Source of the DNA: Streptomyces sp. Z26
Lineage (GTDB): Bacteria; Actinomycetota; Actinomycetes; Streptomycetales; Streptomycetaceae
DNA: 64,000 bases
Assembly: GCF_003665095.1 (NCBI RefSeq)
Contig: NZ_RCHV01000002.1
Coordinates: 1,311,501-1,375,500 of the forward strand
Reading direction: 5' to 3'
Positions within the stretch are counted from its first letter, which is position 1; each line of letters begins with the position of its first letter. The notes under the pieces were generated by a model that saw only the letters and a program-made list of their open reading frames with translations, ran no database searches and had not been told where the DNA came from. The position numbers and the translations under genes were made by a program. Shown here one piece after another: positions 43,186 through 52,357 of the stretch.

Positions 43186-43334
43186 TACGACCGGGAGCGT
43201 TACCGGCGCACGCGCCACCACCCCGCGGACCGGCTCACGGGACCGCACGGGGGTCGCGTACGGCGCCCGCGCACCGCCCGTACGGCACCGCGCGCGCTGT
43301 GCAGCGCCCGAGGGCGCCCGGTACAGTCCGGACC

Positions 43335-44396
43335 GTGACCGCACGACTAGCTGACATCGCAGGGCAGGCGGGGGTCAGCGAGGCGACGGTCAGCCGAGTC
43401 CTGAACGGCAAACCGGGCGTCTCCGCTGCCACCCGCGAGTCCGTCCTCGCCGCGCTCGACGTGCTCGGGTACGAGCGGCCCGTACGGCTGCGGCAGCGCA
43501 GCGCGGGCCTCGTCGGGCTGATCACCCCGGAGCTGGAGAACCCGATCTTCCCGGCGTTCGCGCAGATCATCGGGCAGGGCCTGACCCGGCAGGGGTACAC
43601 GCCGGTGCTCGCCACCCAGACCCCCGGCGGCTCCACCGAGGACGAGCTGACGGAGATGCTGGTGGACCGCGGCGTCGCGGGCATCATCTTCGTCTCCGGA
43701 CTGCACGCCGACACCACGGCGGACACCCAGCGGTACGAGCGACTGCGCGGCCAGGGCGTCCCGTTCGTCCTCGTGAACGGCTTCTCGCCCAAGGTGCGCG
43801 CCCCGTTCGTCTCGCCCGACGACCGCGCCGCGATGCGGCTGGCCGTCACACACCTGGTGTCGCTGGGTCACCGGGAGATCGGGCTCGCGCTGGGGCCAGA
43901 ACGGTTCGTGCCGGTGCAGCGCAAGATCGAGGGCTTCCTCGCCGCGATGACCGGGCAACTCGGCCTGACCGAGGCCGCGGCGCGGCGGCTGGTCGAGCAC
44001 TCGCTGTACACCCTGGAGGGCGGCCAGGCCGCCGCCGGGACCCTGCTGGAACGCGGCTGCACGGCGGTGGTGTGCGCCAGCGACATGATGGCGCTGGGCG
44101 CGGTACGGGCCGCGCGGGAGCGCGGGCTGGCGGTGCCGCGCGACGTGTCCGTCGTCGGCTTCGACGACTCCCCGCTCATCGCGTTCACCGACCCGCCGCT
44201 GTCCACGATCCGGCAGCCGGTGACGGCGATGGGGCAGGCCGCCGTACGCGCGCTGCTGGAGGAGGTCGGGGGTACGCCGGCGCCGCACAGCGAGTTCGTC
44301 TTCCTGCCTGAACTGGTCGTTCGCGGGTCCACCGCCTGTCTTCCGGCATACTCCGAGCGCAGGACCGGTAAGGGTCAGGACCAGACCGCAGGATGA
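43335..44396 (+). CDS. malR: LacI-family maltose regulator MalR
   Basis: 353 residues from GTG 43335. The helix-turn-helix is ARLADIAGQAGVSEATVSRV then LNGKPGVSAATRESVLAALD. The effector domain has TPELENPIFPAFAQIIGQGL, FVLVNGFSPKVRAPFVSPDD and VSVVGFDDSPLIAFTDPPLS. It is divergent from malE across 255 bp that contain a MalR-type operator. In S. coelicolor MalR represses malEFG and extracellular amylase genes in the absence of maltose; the shared motif extends this to the pullulanase gene here. A near-copy of this regulator is encoded at 37103. Confidence 0.95.
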   Translation: MTARLADIAGQAGVSEATVSRVLNGKPGVSAATRESVLAALDVLGYERPVRLRQRSAGLVGLITPELENPIFPAFAQIIGQGLTRQGYTPVLATQTPGGSTEDELTEMLVDRGVAGIIFVSGLHADTTADTQRYERLRGQGVPFVLVNGFSPKVRAPFVSPDDRAAMRLAVTHLVSLGHREIGLALGPERFVPVQRKIEGFLAAMTGQLGLTEAAARRLVEHSLYTLEGGQAAAGTLLERGCTAVVCASDMMALGAVRAARERGLAVPRDVSVVGFDDSPLIAFTDPPLSTIRQPVTAMGQAAVRALLEEVGGTPAPHSEFVFLPELVVRGSTACLPAYSERRTGKGQDQTAG

Positions 44397-44432
44397 CCGG
44401 CGGCACGGCCGTTTCTGGCAGACTGTTGCTCC

Positions 44433-45317
44433 ATGGGGGCACCGACTGCGAGGACGAAGACAGCCCACGAGCCGGTCGCCGCGACCGACCCCGGTGAGGA
44501 GCGTCGCGGGACCGACCCGGCGGGGCGGGAGGGGCGTACGCGGACCGCGGCGCTCGTGCGGCGCGTGCGGACCCCCCGCAGACCCCGGCTCTGGTTCGAG
44601 ATCGCCCTGATCGCGGTCAGTTACTGGACGTACTCCCTCATCCGCAACGCGGTGCCCGAGCAGCGCGACTCCGCCGTGCGCAACGCCGACTGGATCTGGG
44701 ACACCGAGCACGCCCTCGGCCTCGCCTTCGAGCACTCCGTCAACCACACGGTGAACGGCGTGACCTGGCTCATCGTGTCGATGAACTACTACTACGCGAC
44801 GCTGCACTTCGTCGTCACCATCGGTGTGCTCGTGTGGCTCTACCGTTGGCAGCCGGGCCGTTACGCGGCGAGCAGGCTGGTCATCTTCGCCACGACGGGC
44901 GTCGCCCTGGTCGGCTACTACCTGTATCCGCTCGCTCCCCCGCGCCTCATGCCGGGCGGCGACTTCATCGACACGGTGCAGTTGCACGGGACATGGGGCT
45001 CGATGGCGTCGGGGAACCTCGCCGACATGTCGAACCAGTACGCGGCGATGCCGTCCATGCACATCGGCTGGTCGACGTGGTGCGGCGTCATGATCTTCAC
45101 GCTGGCGAAGCCGCTGTGGGTGCGGGTGCTCGGCGCGCTGTACCCGGTGGTGACCCTGTTCGTCATCGTGGCGACCGCCAACCACTTCTGGATGGACGCC
45201 GTGGGCGGCCTGCTCTGCCTCTCGTTCGGCTTCGCCGTGACACGCGCCTGGTACGGGCGGCTCCCGGCCCAGATGGCGCCCCAGGTGCCGCCACGGGCGG
45301 CGCTCGCACCGGCCTGA
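44433..45317 (+). CDS. PAP2-family membrane phosphatase / inositol-phosphotransferase-like
   Basis: 294 residues. An acidic, disordered N-terminus (1-45) precedes about six transmembrane helices. The phosphatase motifs are AAMPSMHIGWSTWCG (the PSxH histidine) and VATANHFWMDAVGGLL (the H-x3-D element). This PAP2_3 type is related to fungal Aur1 and mycobacterial phosphatases. Substrates are lipid phosphates or phosphoinositol lipids; which one is not decidable. The gene lies just after malR on the same strand (36 bp) and converges with glnE, an order I recall in S. coelicolor as well. Confidence 0.9.
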   Translation: MGAPTARTKTAHEPVAATDPGEERRGTDPAGREGRTRTAALVRRVRTPRRPRLWFEIALIAVSYWTYSLIRNAVPEQRDSAVRNADWIWDTEHALGLAFEHSVNHTVNGVTWLIVSMNYYYATLHFVVTIGVLVWLYRWQPGRYAASRLVIFATTGVALVGYYLYPLAPPRLMPGGDFIDTVQLHGTWGSMASGNLADMSNQYAAMPSMHIGWSTWCGVMIFTLAKPLWVRVLGALYPVVTLFVIVATANHFWMDAVGGLLCLSFGFAVTRAWYGRLPAQMAPQVPPRAALAPA

Positions 45318-45465
45318 CGGCGCGCGTGACGGGAGCGCCTGCCGGGGCGGCGCGCGGGGGCCGTACGGTGCGCCCGGCCGCGCCACCCGCCGTGCCCCGC
45401 CCGCCGTGCCCCGCCTGCCGTACGACGCCGGGTGACCCCGCGCTCACGTACCGCGCGGGCCCCGG

Positions 45466-48400
45466 TCACGTCCCGTAGAAGAGCCGCTCCATCACCGCGC
45501 GGGCCCGCCGTGTCGTCCGCCGGTAGTCGTCCAGCATCTCCCCGACGCCGCCGCCCGTACCACCCGTGCCGCCGTTGTGCTCCGGCTGCTTCGGCTCCGC
45601 CTCGTACCCCAGGTACCGCCCGACGGCGGCGAGTTCGCGCGGCTCGGACGGGAACGTGTCGCCGGGACGGCCGCGTACGAGCATCACGGCGTTGCGCACC
45701 CGCGTCGCGAGCAGCCACGCCTCATCCAGCGTACGGGCGTCCTCCGGGTTCAGCAGCCCGGCGGCGGTGGCGGCGGCCAGCGCCTCGCGCGTACGCGTCG
45801 TGCGCAGCCCCGGTTCCGCCGCCGCGTGCCGCAGCTGGAGCAGCTGCACCGTCCACTCCACGTCGGAGAGCCCGCCCCGGCCCAGCTTGGCGTGCGTGGT
45901 CGGGTCGGCGCCGCGCGGCATCCGTTCCGTCTCCATGCGCGCCTTGAGTCGGCGGATCTCGCGTACGGCGTCCTCGGTCAGCCCGTCCGCCGGGTACCGC
46001 AGCGGGTCGATCAGCTCCACGAACCGCGCGCCCAGCTCCGCGTCGCCCGCCACGGGCGCGGCGCGCAGCAGGGCCTGGCTCTCCCAGACCTTCGACCAGC
46101 GGCGGTAGTACGCGGCGTAACCGGCGAGGGTGCGCACCAGCGGGCCGGACCTGCCCTCGGGGCGCAGGTCCGCGTCGATGGTCAACGGCGGGTCGGGGGC
46201 GGGGAGTTGGAGCAGCCTGCGCATCTCGTTGGCGACGGTGAACGCGGCCTTCGCCGCCACCTCCTCGTCGTCCCCCGGCCGCGGCTCGTGGACGAACAGC
46301 ACGTCGGCGTCCGAGCCGTAGCCCAGCTCGTGGCCGCCGAAGCGGCCCATCCCGATGACGGCGAAGCGGGTGGGCAGCTCGTCGCCCCAGTGGGCGCGTA
46401 CGGCGGCGCGCAGGGCGCCCGCGAGGGTGGCGGCGTTGATGTCGGAGAGGGCGGCGCCCAGCCGGTCGACGGCGGGCGCGGGGTCCTCCGGGACGGGGCT
46501 GTCCTCGGTGCCGTACGCGCCGATGATGTCCGCGGCGGCCGTACGGAACAGCTCCCGCCGCCGTACGCCGCGCGCCGCCGTCACCCCCTGCTCCGGGTCG
46601 TCGGCGCGGCCGACGGCCGCCAGCACCTCCTGGTTGAGCGACTCCCGGCCGCGCGGCCGGAGTTCACGCGCGGAGCCGAGGAGGGCGACGGCCTCGGGGG
46701 CGCGCAGCAGCAGGTCGGGGGCGAGGCGCCCGGCGGACAGGACGCGCGCAAGGTTCTCGGCGGCGACACCCTCGTCGCGCAACAGCCGCAGGTACCACGG
46801 GGTCTTGCCCAGCGCGTCGGACACCTTGCGGAAGTGCAGCAGCCCGGCGTCCGGGTCCGCCGAGTCCGCGAACCAGCCCAACAGCACCGGCAGCAGCGTC
46901 CGTTGGATCGCGGCCTTCCGGCTCACCCCGCTGGCGAGCGCCTCCAGATGGCGCAGCGCGGTGCCCGGATCGGCGTAACCCAGCGCCTCCAGACGCTGCG
47001 CGGCCGCGCGCGGCGACAACCGGATCTCACCGGGGGCGAGTTGGGCGACGGCGTCGAGCAACGGCCGGTAGAACAGCTTCTCGTGCAGCCGCCGTACGGA
47101 GCCCGCGTGCCGCTTCCACGCCTTCTCCAGCTCCGACACCGGCTCCGTACGGAAGCCCAACGAGCGCGCCAGGCGCCGCCGTTCGGCCTCGTCCTCGGGC
47201 ATGAGGTGGGTGCGGCGCATCCGGTAGAGCTGAATGCGGTGCTCCATGAGGCGCAGGAAGCGGTACGACGCGTCGAGCGCGGCGGCGTCCTGGCGGCCCA
47301 CGTAGCCCCCGGCGGCGAGGGCGTCCAGCGCGGCCAGCGTGGTCGGGCTGCGCAGCGACGCGTCGTGCCGCCCGTGCACCAACTGGAGGAGCTGCACGGC
47401 GAATTCGACGTCCCGCAACCCGCCGGGGCCGAGCTTCAGTTCGCGCTCCACGTGCGCCACGGGGATCGCCTCGACGACGCGGCGGCGCATCTTCTGCACG
47501 TCGGCCACGAAGTTGTCGCGTTCCGACGCCTGCCACACCAGCGGCGCCACGGCCTCCACGTACGCGGTGCCCAGCGCGGCGTCCCCGGCCACCGGCCGCG
47601 CCTTCAACAGCGCCTGGAACTCCCAGGTCTTGGCCCAGCGTTGGTAGTACGCGAGGTGGCTGCTGAGGGTGCGTACGAGCGGCCCGTTCCGGCCCTCCGG
47701 GCGGAGGTTGGCGTCCACCGGCCAGATGGTGCCCTCGCGGGTGGTGTCGGAGCAGATCCGCATCATGCGGGACGCCAGGCGGGTGGCGGCCCGTACGGCC
47801 TCCTCCTCGCCGGAGTCGGCGGACGGGTCGGCGGGCTCGCCGACGAAGATGACGTCGACGTCGGAGACGTAGTTCAGCTCGCGGCCACCGCACTTGCCCA
47901 TCGCGACGACCGCGAGGCGGCAGGCGGCGGCGTCCGCCGGCTGCTCCGCCGAGGCCAGGGCGAGGGCGGCGCGCAGGGTGGCCGTCGCCAGGTCCGCCAG
48001 CTCGGCGGCGGTCTCGGCCAGGCCCGTCGTCTCGCACACGTCGCGCGCGGCGATGGCCAGCAGGCAGCGGCGGTAGGAGACGCGCAGGTCGTCGGGGTCG
48101 GCGGCGGCCGCGAGGGCGGCCTCGAACTCCGCGACGCCCGGGTGCAGATCGGCCGTCTCGTACGTCACCAGCGCCTGCCAGTCGGCGGGGTGGCGGGCGA
48201 GGTGGTCACCGAGCGCCTCGGACGCGCCGAGCACGCCCAGCAGGCGGTCGCGCAGCGGCTTGGCGGTGAGGAGGGTGTCGAGCAGGGGCTGGGCGGGGTT
48301 CGGGGGGTTCGCGGGGGGCGTCCCCTTCGGGGCGGCGGAGGCGTCCGAAGGCTCCGCCCCCTCCGGCGGCTCCGGCGGGGCGAGCGCCTCGACGAGCCGT

Positions 48401-48603
48401 ACGAGGCCGAGCAGCGCCAGGTCCGGGTCGGCGGTCGCGGCGAGCGCGTCGAGGAACAGCGTGTCGTCCCGTACGGGTTCCAGACCCGGTGTGTCGAGGA
48501 GCCGCCCCGCGTCCGCCGGGTCCTGGAACCCGCGCCGCAGCAGCTGCCCGAACCTGCTGTCCCGTCGCCCGCCCTGCGCCACGTCCAGTCCACGCCCTCT
48601 CAC
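45466..48603 (-). CDS. glnE: bifunctional glutamine synthetase adenylyltransferase GlnE
   Basis: 1045 residues from GTG 48603. Two nucleotidyltransferase domains are present: the N-terminal one with AVVAMGKCGGRELNYVSDVD (about 240), ANLRPEGRNGPLVRTLSSH and ELKLGPGGLRDVEFAVQLLQ; the C-terminal one with AVIGMGRFGGHELGYGSDAD (about 735), ADLRPEGRSGPLV and KLGRGGLSDVEWTVQLLQLR. The SDxD carboxylates are intact in both. It adds AMP to GlnA Tyr399 under nitrogen excess and removes it under limitation. A low-complexity Pro/Ser/Ala stretch (75-100) is an insertion. It is monocistronic between PAP2 and a MerR gene. Confidence 0.97.
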   Translation of the reverse strand: MRGRGLDVAQGGRRDSRFGQLLRRGFQDPADAGRLLDTPGLEPVRDDTLFLDALAATADPDLALLGLVRLVEALAPPEPPEGAEPSDASAAPKGTPPANPPNPAQPLLDTLLTAKPLRDRLLGVLGASEALGDHLARHPADWQALVTYETADLHPGVAEFEAALAAAADPDDLRVSYRRCLLAIAARDVCETTGLAETAAELADLATATLRAALALASAEQPADAAACRLAVVAMGKCGGRELNYVSDVDVIFVGEPADPSADSGEEEAVRAATRLASRMMRICSDTTREGTIWPVDANLRPEGRNGPLVRTLSSHLAYYQRWAKTWEFQALLKARPVAGDAALGTAYVEAVAPLVWQASERDNFVADVQKMRRRVVEAIPVAHVERELKLGPGGLRDVEFAVQLLQLVHGRHDASLRSPTTLAALDALAAGGYVGRQDAAALDASYRFLRLMEHRIQLYRMRRTHLMPEDEAERRRLARSLGFRTEPVSELEKAWKRHAGSVRRLHEKLFYRPLLDAVAQLAPGEIRLSPRAAAQRLEALGYADPGTALRHLEALASGVSRKAAIQRTLLPVLLGWFADSADPDAGLLHFRKVSDALGKTPWYLRLLRDEGVAAENLARVLSAGRLAPDLLLRAPEAVALLGSARELRPRGRESLNQEVLAAVGRADDPEQGVTAARGVRRRELFRTAAADIIGAYGTEDSPVPEDPAPAVDRLGAALSDINAATLAGALRAAVRAHWGDELPTRFAVIGMGRFGGHELGYGSDADVLFVHEPRPGDDEEVAAKAAFTVANEMRRLLQLPAPDPPLTIDADLRPEGRSGPLVRTLAGYAAYYRRWSKVWESQALLRAAPVAGDAELGARFVELIDPLRYPADGLTEDAVREIRRLKARMETERMPRGADPTTHAKLGRGGLSDVEWTVQLLQLRHAAAEPGLRTTRTREALAAATAAGLLNPEDARTLDEAWLLATRVRNAVMLVRGRPGDTFPSEPRELAAVGRYLGYEAEPKQPEHNGGTGGTGGGVGEMLDDYRRTTRRARAVMERLFYGT

Positions 48604-48869
48604 GTCGTCCCGCGCCGTACGCCGTCACCACGTCGTACGCCGTCCACCGCGCCGGGTGCCACCACGCCGGGCGCCGTTCGCCGCACCCGTGCGCGGTCGC
48701 CCCGTACGTCACTCCCGGCCGCTCCCGCGAACCGGCCCGCCGACCATCATCACCGCGCCGGGGCCGCACGTCGACCTGCCCCGACGGTGCGTCGCGGCGG
48801 GGGCGTCGCGCGGGCACGTCGTGGCGGGGCGGAAGCGGGCGCGGTCGTCCGGCTCGTACGGGACCCGGC

Positions 48870-49289
48870 TCACGTACCGGCGGCGGTCGCCGTCCCCTCC
48901 GCGACGGGGCGTACGCCGCCCTCCGGCGCGCAGTGCTCACCCGCGTCGTGGGCGCGGCTGGAGGTGGCGATGATCGCGTCGAGCCGCTCCCGGGTGCCGG
49001 TCAGCTCGGTGATCTGCCCCTGGATACGGTCCCGTTCGGCCGTCAGGCGTCCCAGCAGCTCCGGCGTGACCTCGCCGGTCACGACGCAGGGCAGGATGCC
49101 CAGGATGGTCCTGCTGGACAGGCCCGCGCCGTACAGCCGCTGGATCATGCGGACCCGGTCGACCGCGTGGTCCGCGTACTGCCGCTGCCCGCCGGGGCTG
49201 CGCTCGGAGAACAGCAGGTGCTGCTCCTCGTAGTAGCGCAGGGCCCGTACGCTCACGCCCGTCCGCGCGGCCAGTTCACCGATGCGCAC
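48870..49289 (-). CDS. MerR-family regulator of the old yellow enzyme gene
   Basis: 139 residues from GTG 49289, with GGGGGAG just upstream. The MerR helix-turn-helix is VRIGELAARTGVSVRALRYY and EEQHLLFSERSPGGQRQYAD. A dimerisation helix runs 80-112 (LLGRLTAERDRIQGQITELT). Cys73 (ILPCVVTG) is the only cysteine in the effector side besides the C-terminal one, so redox or electrophile sensing is possible. It is divergent from the alkene reductase gene and faces a promoter with a 20-bp spacer, the classic MerR target. Confidence 0.92.
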   Translation of the reverse strand: MRIGELAARTGVSVRALRYYEEQHLLFSERSPGGQRQYADHAVDRVRMIQRLYGAGLSSRTILGILPCVVTGEVTPELLGRLTAERDRIQGQITELTGTRERLDAIIATSSRAHDAGEHCAPEGGVRPVAEGTATAAGT

Positions 49290-49364
49290 CGCTCCCCCGC
49301 CTCCCGTGTCGCTGTGTCCCCGTGTCCCGTCCGGGGTCCTGGTGTGTGATCCGGACGACATCAC

Positions 49365-49396
49365 TTGCCTCTGACGTCAGTGTCAGGTTTTAGCGT
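49365..49396 (+). promoter_or_regulatory. MerR-type overspaced promoter of the old yellow enzyme gene
   Basis: TTGCCT (49365-49370), a 20-bp spacer, and TAGCGT (49391-49396). Inside the spacer is the dyad CTGAC-GTCAGT-GTCAG (49371-49386). Elongated spacers with a centred dyad are the hallmark of MerR-activated promoters. Confidence 0.8.
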
Positions 49397-49520
49397 AGCC
49401 GACACGGAGCCGCACGGACCCGCCCGTACCGGACGGAGGCGCGCTGCACCGGACCGTACGGCGCGCGCAGCCCGTACGGAACCGTACCGAACCACCCCCG
49501 GCACCCCTGGAGCGAACGCC

Positions 49521-50660
49521 ATGACCAGCCTGTTCGACAGCCACCAGCTCGGCTCCCTGAAGCTGCCCAACCGCGTGGCGATGGCACCCATGACCCGCGC
49601 CCGCGCGACCACCGACGGCATGCCGACCGCCTCCATGGCGACGTACTACGCCCAGCGCGCCACCGCCGGACTCCTCGTCTCCGAGGGCGTGCAGCCCAGC
49701 CTCCAGGGCCAGTCCAACCCGTACACCCCCGGCCTGCACAGCCCCGAACAGGCCGCCGCCTGGCGGCCGGTGACCGACGCCGTACACACCAACGGCGGCC
49801 GCATCTTCGCCCAGCTCATGCACGGCGGACGCGTCGCGCACCCGGAGGTCGCGGGGTACGTACCGGTCGCCCCGTCCGCCGTACGGCTCGACGCCGAGCT
49901 GTTCACCGGCCCCAAGGGGCTGCTGCCCGCGCCCGTACCGCGCGCCCTCTCGACGGCCGAAGCGGCGGCCGAGGCGCGGGTGTTCGGGGAAGCGGCCCGC
50001 CACGCGGTCGACGGCGGCTTCGACGGCGTGGAACTGCACGGCGCCAACGGCTACCTGATCCAGCAGTTCCTCTCCACCAACGTCAACCGACGCACCGACG
50101 CGTACGGCGGCCCCGCCGCCCACCGCGTACGGTTCGCCGTCGAGGCGGCGGAGGCCGCCGTCGACGCGATCGGCGCGGACCGCGTCGGCATCCGCCTCTC
50201 CCCCGGCGGCACGGTGTGGGGCATGGCGGAGGACGACGCACCGGAGCTGTACGCGGCCCTGCTCGACGGGCTTGCCGCGCTGGACCTCGCGTACATCCAC
50301 GTGCTGGTCGGGGACGACGAGGACGCGATGGTGGCGCTGCGCAAGGCGTGGCCGAACACGTTCATCGCCAACCCCGGCGGCCAGATCGGCCCCCGCCCCA
50401 CCACCCACGCGGACGCCGAACACTGGCTCGGCCTGGGCGCCGACCTGGTCAGCTTCGGGCGCGCGTACATCGCCAACCCGGACCTGGTCGAACGGCTGCG
50501 CACGGGGGCGCCGTTGAGCGAGGACGACAAGACCACCTGGTACCAGGGCGGCGACACGGGCTACCTCGACTACCCGCACCACGTCCCGTCCGCCGAGCCT
50601 CTGCCGGAGGCGGGGGCGGGGGCGGGGGCGGGGGCGGGGGCGGGGGCGGGGGCGGCCTGA
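49521..50660 (+). CDS. old yellow enzyme-type FMN alkene reductase
   Basis: 379 residues. OYE motifs: LKLPNRVAMAPMTRARATTD (FMN-binding N-terminus), GRIFAQLMHGGRVAHPEV, DGVELHGANGYLIQQFLSTN (the substrate-binding His/Asn pair), RTDAYGGPAAHRVRF and GADLVSFGRAYIANPDLVER. The enzyme reduces activated C=C bonds of enones, nitroesters or quinones with NADPH. ATG 49521 has GGAG upstream. The C-terminus ends in an Ala-Gly run encoded by a GCGGGG repeat. The divergent MerR gene is its likely activator, suggesting induction by reactive electrophiles. Confidence 0.94.
   Translation: MTSLFDSHQLGSLKLPNRVAMAPMTRARATTDGMPTASMATYYAQRATAGLLVSEGVQPSLQGQSNPYTPGLHSPEQAAAWRPVTDAVHTNGGRIFAQLMHGGRVAHPEVAGYVPVAPSAVRLDAELFTGPKGLLPAPVPRALSTAEAAAEARVFGEAARHAVDGGFDGVELHGANGYLIQQFLSTNVNRRTDAYGGPAAHRVRFAVEAAEAAVDAIGADRVGIRLSPGGTVWGMAEDDAPELYAALLDGLAALDLAYIHVLVGDDEDAMVALRKAWPNTFIANPGGQIGPRPTTHADAEHWLGLGADLVSFGRAYIANPDLVERLRTGAPLSEDDKTTWYQGGDTGYLDYPHHVPSAEPLPEAGAGAGAGAGAGAGAA
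50609..50656 (+). repeat. GCGGGG hexanucleotide microsatellite in the OYE 3' end
   Basis: About eight perfect copies of a 6-bp unit coding alternating Ala-Gly at the C-terminus. The whole tract is in frame, so slippage only changes tail length. Confidence 0.92.
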
Positions 50661-50682
50661 GGGGACCCGCGCGTGCGGGGGC

Positions 50683-50772
50683 GGGTCCATCCCCGCGCGT
50701 GCGGGGAGCAGTGCTGATCGCGGAGGCCGTGGAGGCGCCCGAGGGGTCCATCCCCGCACGTGCGGGGAGCAG
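50683..50772 (-). CRISPR. two-repeat type I-E CRISPR remnant, no cas genes nearby
   Basis: Two 29-bp repeats at 50683-50711 and 50744-50772 differ at one base (GCGCGTGCGGGG versus GCACGTGCGGGG). They flank one 32-bp spacer (50712-50743). The 29+32 geometry, the CCCCGC...GCGGGG stem and the GTCCATCCCC and GGGGAGCAG ends are those of actinobacterial type I-E repeats. By the usual orientation (repeat reading CTGCTCCCC...) the array is on the minus strand, and any leader lies at 50773-50900. No cas gene occurs in the window. Confidence 0.82.
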
Positions 50773-50907
50773 GCTTGCTGAGCTGCGGGTTTGGGCGGGC
50801 TCGGGGTGGTCTGAGCAATTACTGGAGATGCGGACATTTCCCCCACCCCCGAAGTCCCGAGCGCCGCCCTCACAAGGCAGTCGTCAGCAGCCGGTTCACC
50901 CACCCCC

Positions 50908-52278
50908 TCACAACACCGGCAGGTTCTTCCGCAGTTCGAACGCCGTGACCTCCGAGCGGTACTCCTCCCACTCCTGCTTCTTGTTGCGCAGGAAGAAGTC
51001 GAAGACGTGCTCCCCCAGCGTCTCCGCGACCAGTTCGCTGCGCTCCATCAGCGTGATGGCCTCGCCGAGGTTCTGCGGGAGGGGTTCGATGCCCATGGCG
51101 CGGCGTTCGGAGTCGGAGAGGGCCCAGACGTCGTCGTCGGCGCCGGGGGGGAGTTCGTAGCCCGCTTCGATGCCCTTGAGTCCGGCGGCGAGGAGTACGG
51201 CGTACGCGAGGTACGGGTTGGTGCCGGAGTCGAGGGAGCGGACCTCGATGCGGGCGGAGCCGGTCTTGCCGGGCTTGTACATCGGTACGCGGATGAGCGC
51301 CGAACGGTTGTTGTGCCCCCAGCAGATGTACGACGGCGACTCGCCGCCCTCGCCCGCCGTGCGCTGGGAGCCGCCCCAGATGCGCTTGTACGAGTTCACC
51401 CACTGGTTGGTGACGGCGGAGATCTCGCCCGCGTGCCGGAGGAGGCCGGCGATGAACGAGCGGCCGACCTTGGAGAGTTGGTACTCGGAGCCGGACTCGT
51501 AGAAGGCGTTGCGGTCGCCCTCGAAGAGGGAGAGGTGGGTGTGCATGCCGGAGCCCGGGTACTCCGAGAAGGGTTTCGGCATGAACGTCGCCTGCACGCC
51601 CTGTTCCAGCGCCACCTGCTTCATGACGAGCCGGAAGGTCATGATGTTGTCGGCGGTGGACAGCGCGTCGGCGTACCGCAGGTCGATCTCCTGCTGGCCG
51701 GGGGCGCCCTCGTGGTGGGAGAACTCGACGGAGATGCCCATCGATTCGAGCATGGTGATCGCCTGCCGCCGGAAGTCCTGGCCGACGTGCTGCGGTGTGT
51801 GGTCGAAGTAGCCGGACGAGTCGGCGGGGGTGGGGCGGGTGCCGTCGACCGGCTTGTCCTTGAGCAGGAAGAACTCGATCTCGGGGTGCGTGTAGAAGGT
51901 GAATCCGAGGTCGGAGGTACGGGCGAGGGTCCGCTTGAGCACGTAGCGCGGGTCGGCGTACGAGGGCGAGAGGTCCGGCATCAGGATGTCGCAGAACATC
52001 CGCGCGGTGCCGGGCGCCTCGGCCCGCCAGGGCAGGATCTGGAACGTGCCGGGGTCGGGCTTGGCGATCATGTCCGACTCGTAGACGCGGGCGAAGCCCT
52101 CGATCGCGGACCCGTCGAAGCCGATGCCCTCGTCGAACGCCTGCTCAAGCTCGGCGGGTGCGACGGCGACGGATTTCAGGAACCCGAGGACATCGGTGAA
52201 CCAGAGCCGGACGAACCGGATGTCGCGTTCTTCGAGCGTCCGGAGCACGAATTCCTGCTGCTTATCCATATCCACCAT
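50908..52278 (-). CDS. glnA2: GlnA2, glutamine-synthetase-like gamma-glutamylpolyamine synthetase
   Basis: 456 residues of GSI fold: RFVRLWFTDVLGFLKSVAVA, GFDGSAIEGFARVYESDM, the metal site HPEIEFFLL, HHEGAPGQQEIDLRYADAL and GSGMHTHLSLFEGDRNAFYE. Where GlnA has the adenylylated Tyr, this protein has DDDVWALSDSERRAMG, with no Tyr, so GlnE should not control it. The S. coelicolor gene in this position (from memory SCO2241) was assigned to polyamine glutamylation rather than glutamine synthesis; the same role is likely. ATG 52278 is followed by VDMDKQQEFVLRTLEERD; MDKQQEF three codons later is also possible. Confidence 0.93.
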   Translation of the reverse strand: MVDMDKQQEFVLRTLEERDIRFVRLWFTDVLGFLKSVAVAPAELEQAFDEGIGFDGSAIEGFARVYESDMIAKPDPGTFQILPWRAEAPGTARMFCDILMPDLSPSYADPRYVLKRTLARTSDLGFTFYTHPEIEFFLLKDKPVDGTRPTPADSSGYFDHTPQHVGQDFRRQAITMLESMGISVEFSHHEGAPGQQEIDLRYADALSTADNIMTFRLVMKQVALEQGVQATFMPKPFSEYPGSGMHTHLSLFEGDRNAFYESGSEYQLSKVGRSFIAGLLRHAGEISAVTNQWVNSYKRIWGGSQRTAGEGGESPSYICWGHNNRSALIRVPMYKPGKTGSARIEVRSLDSGTNPYLAYAVLLAAGLKGIEAGYELPPGADDDVWALSDSERRAMGIEPLPQNLGEAITLMERSELVAETLGEHVFDFFLRNKKQEWEEYRSEVTAFELRKNLPVL

Positions 52279-52357
52279 CCTCGCTGGTCAAGCCGCCTGC
52301 CGCGACGCCTCGGCGCACAAGGGGGCACGTCGCGGCACACGACCATCCCACCACAGG

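Noticed and set aside
50666..50680. CCCGCGCGTGCGGGG as a third CRISPR repeat
   Set aside because: Only the stem matches, the conserved ends are missing and the spacing to the next repeat is 25 bp instead of 61. More likely the terminator of the reductase gene or a broken repeat.
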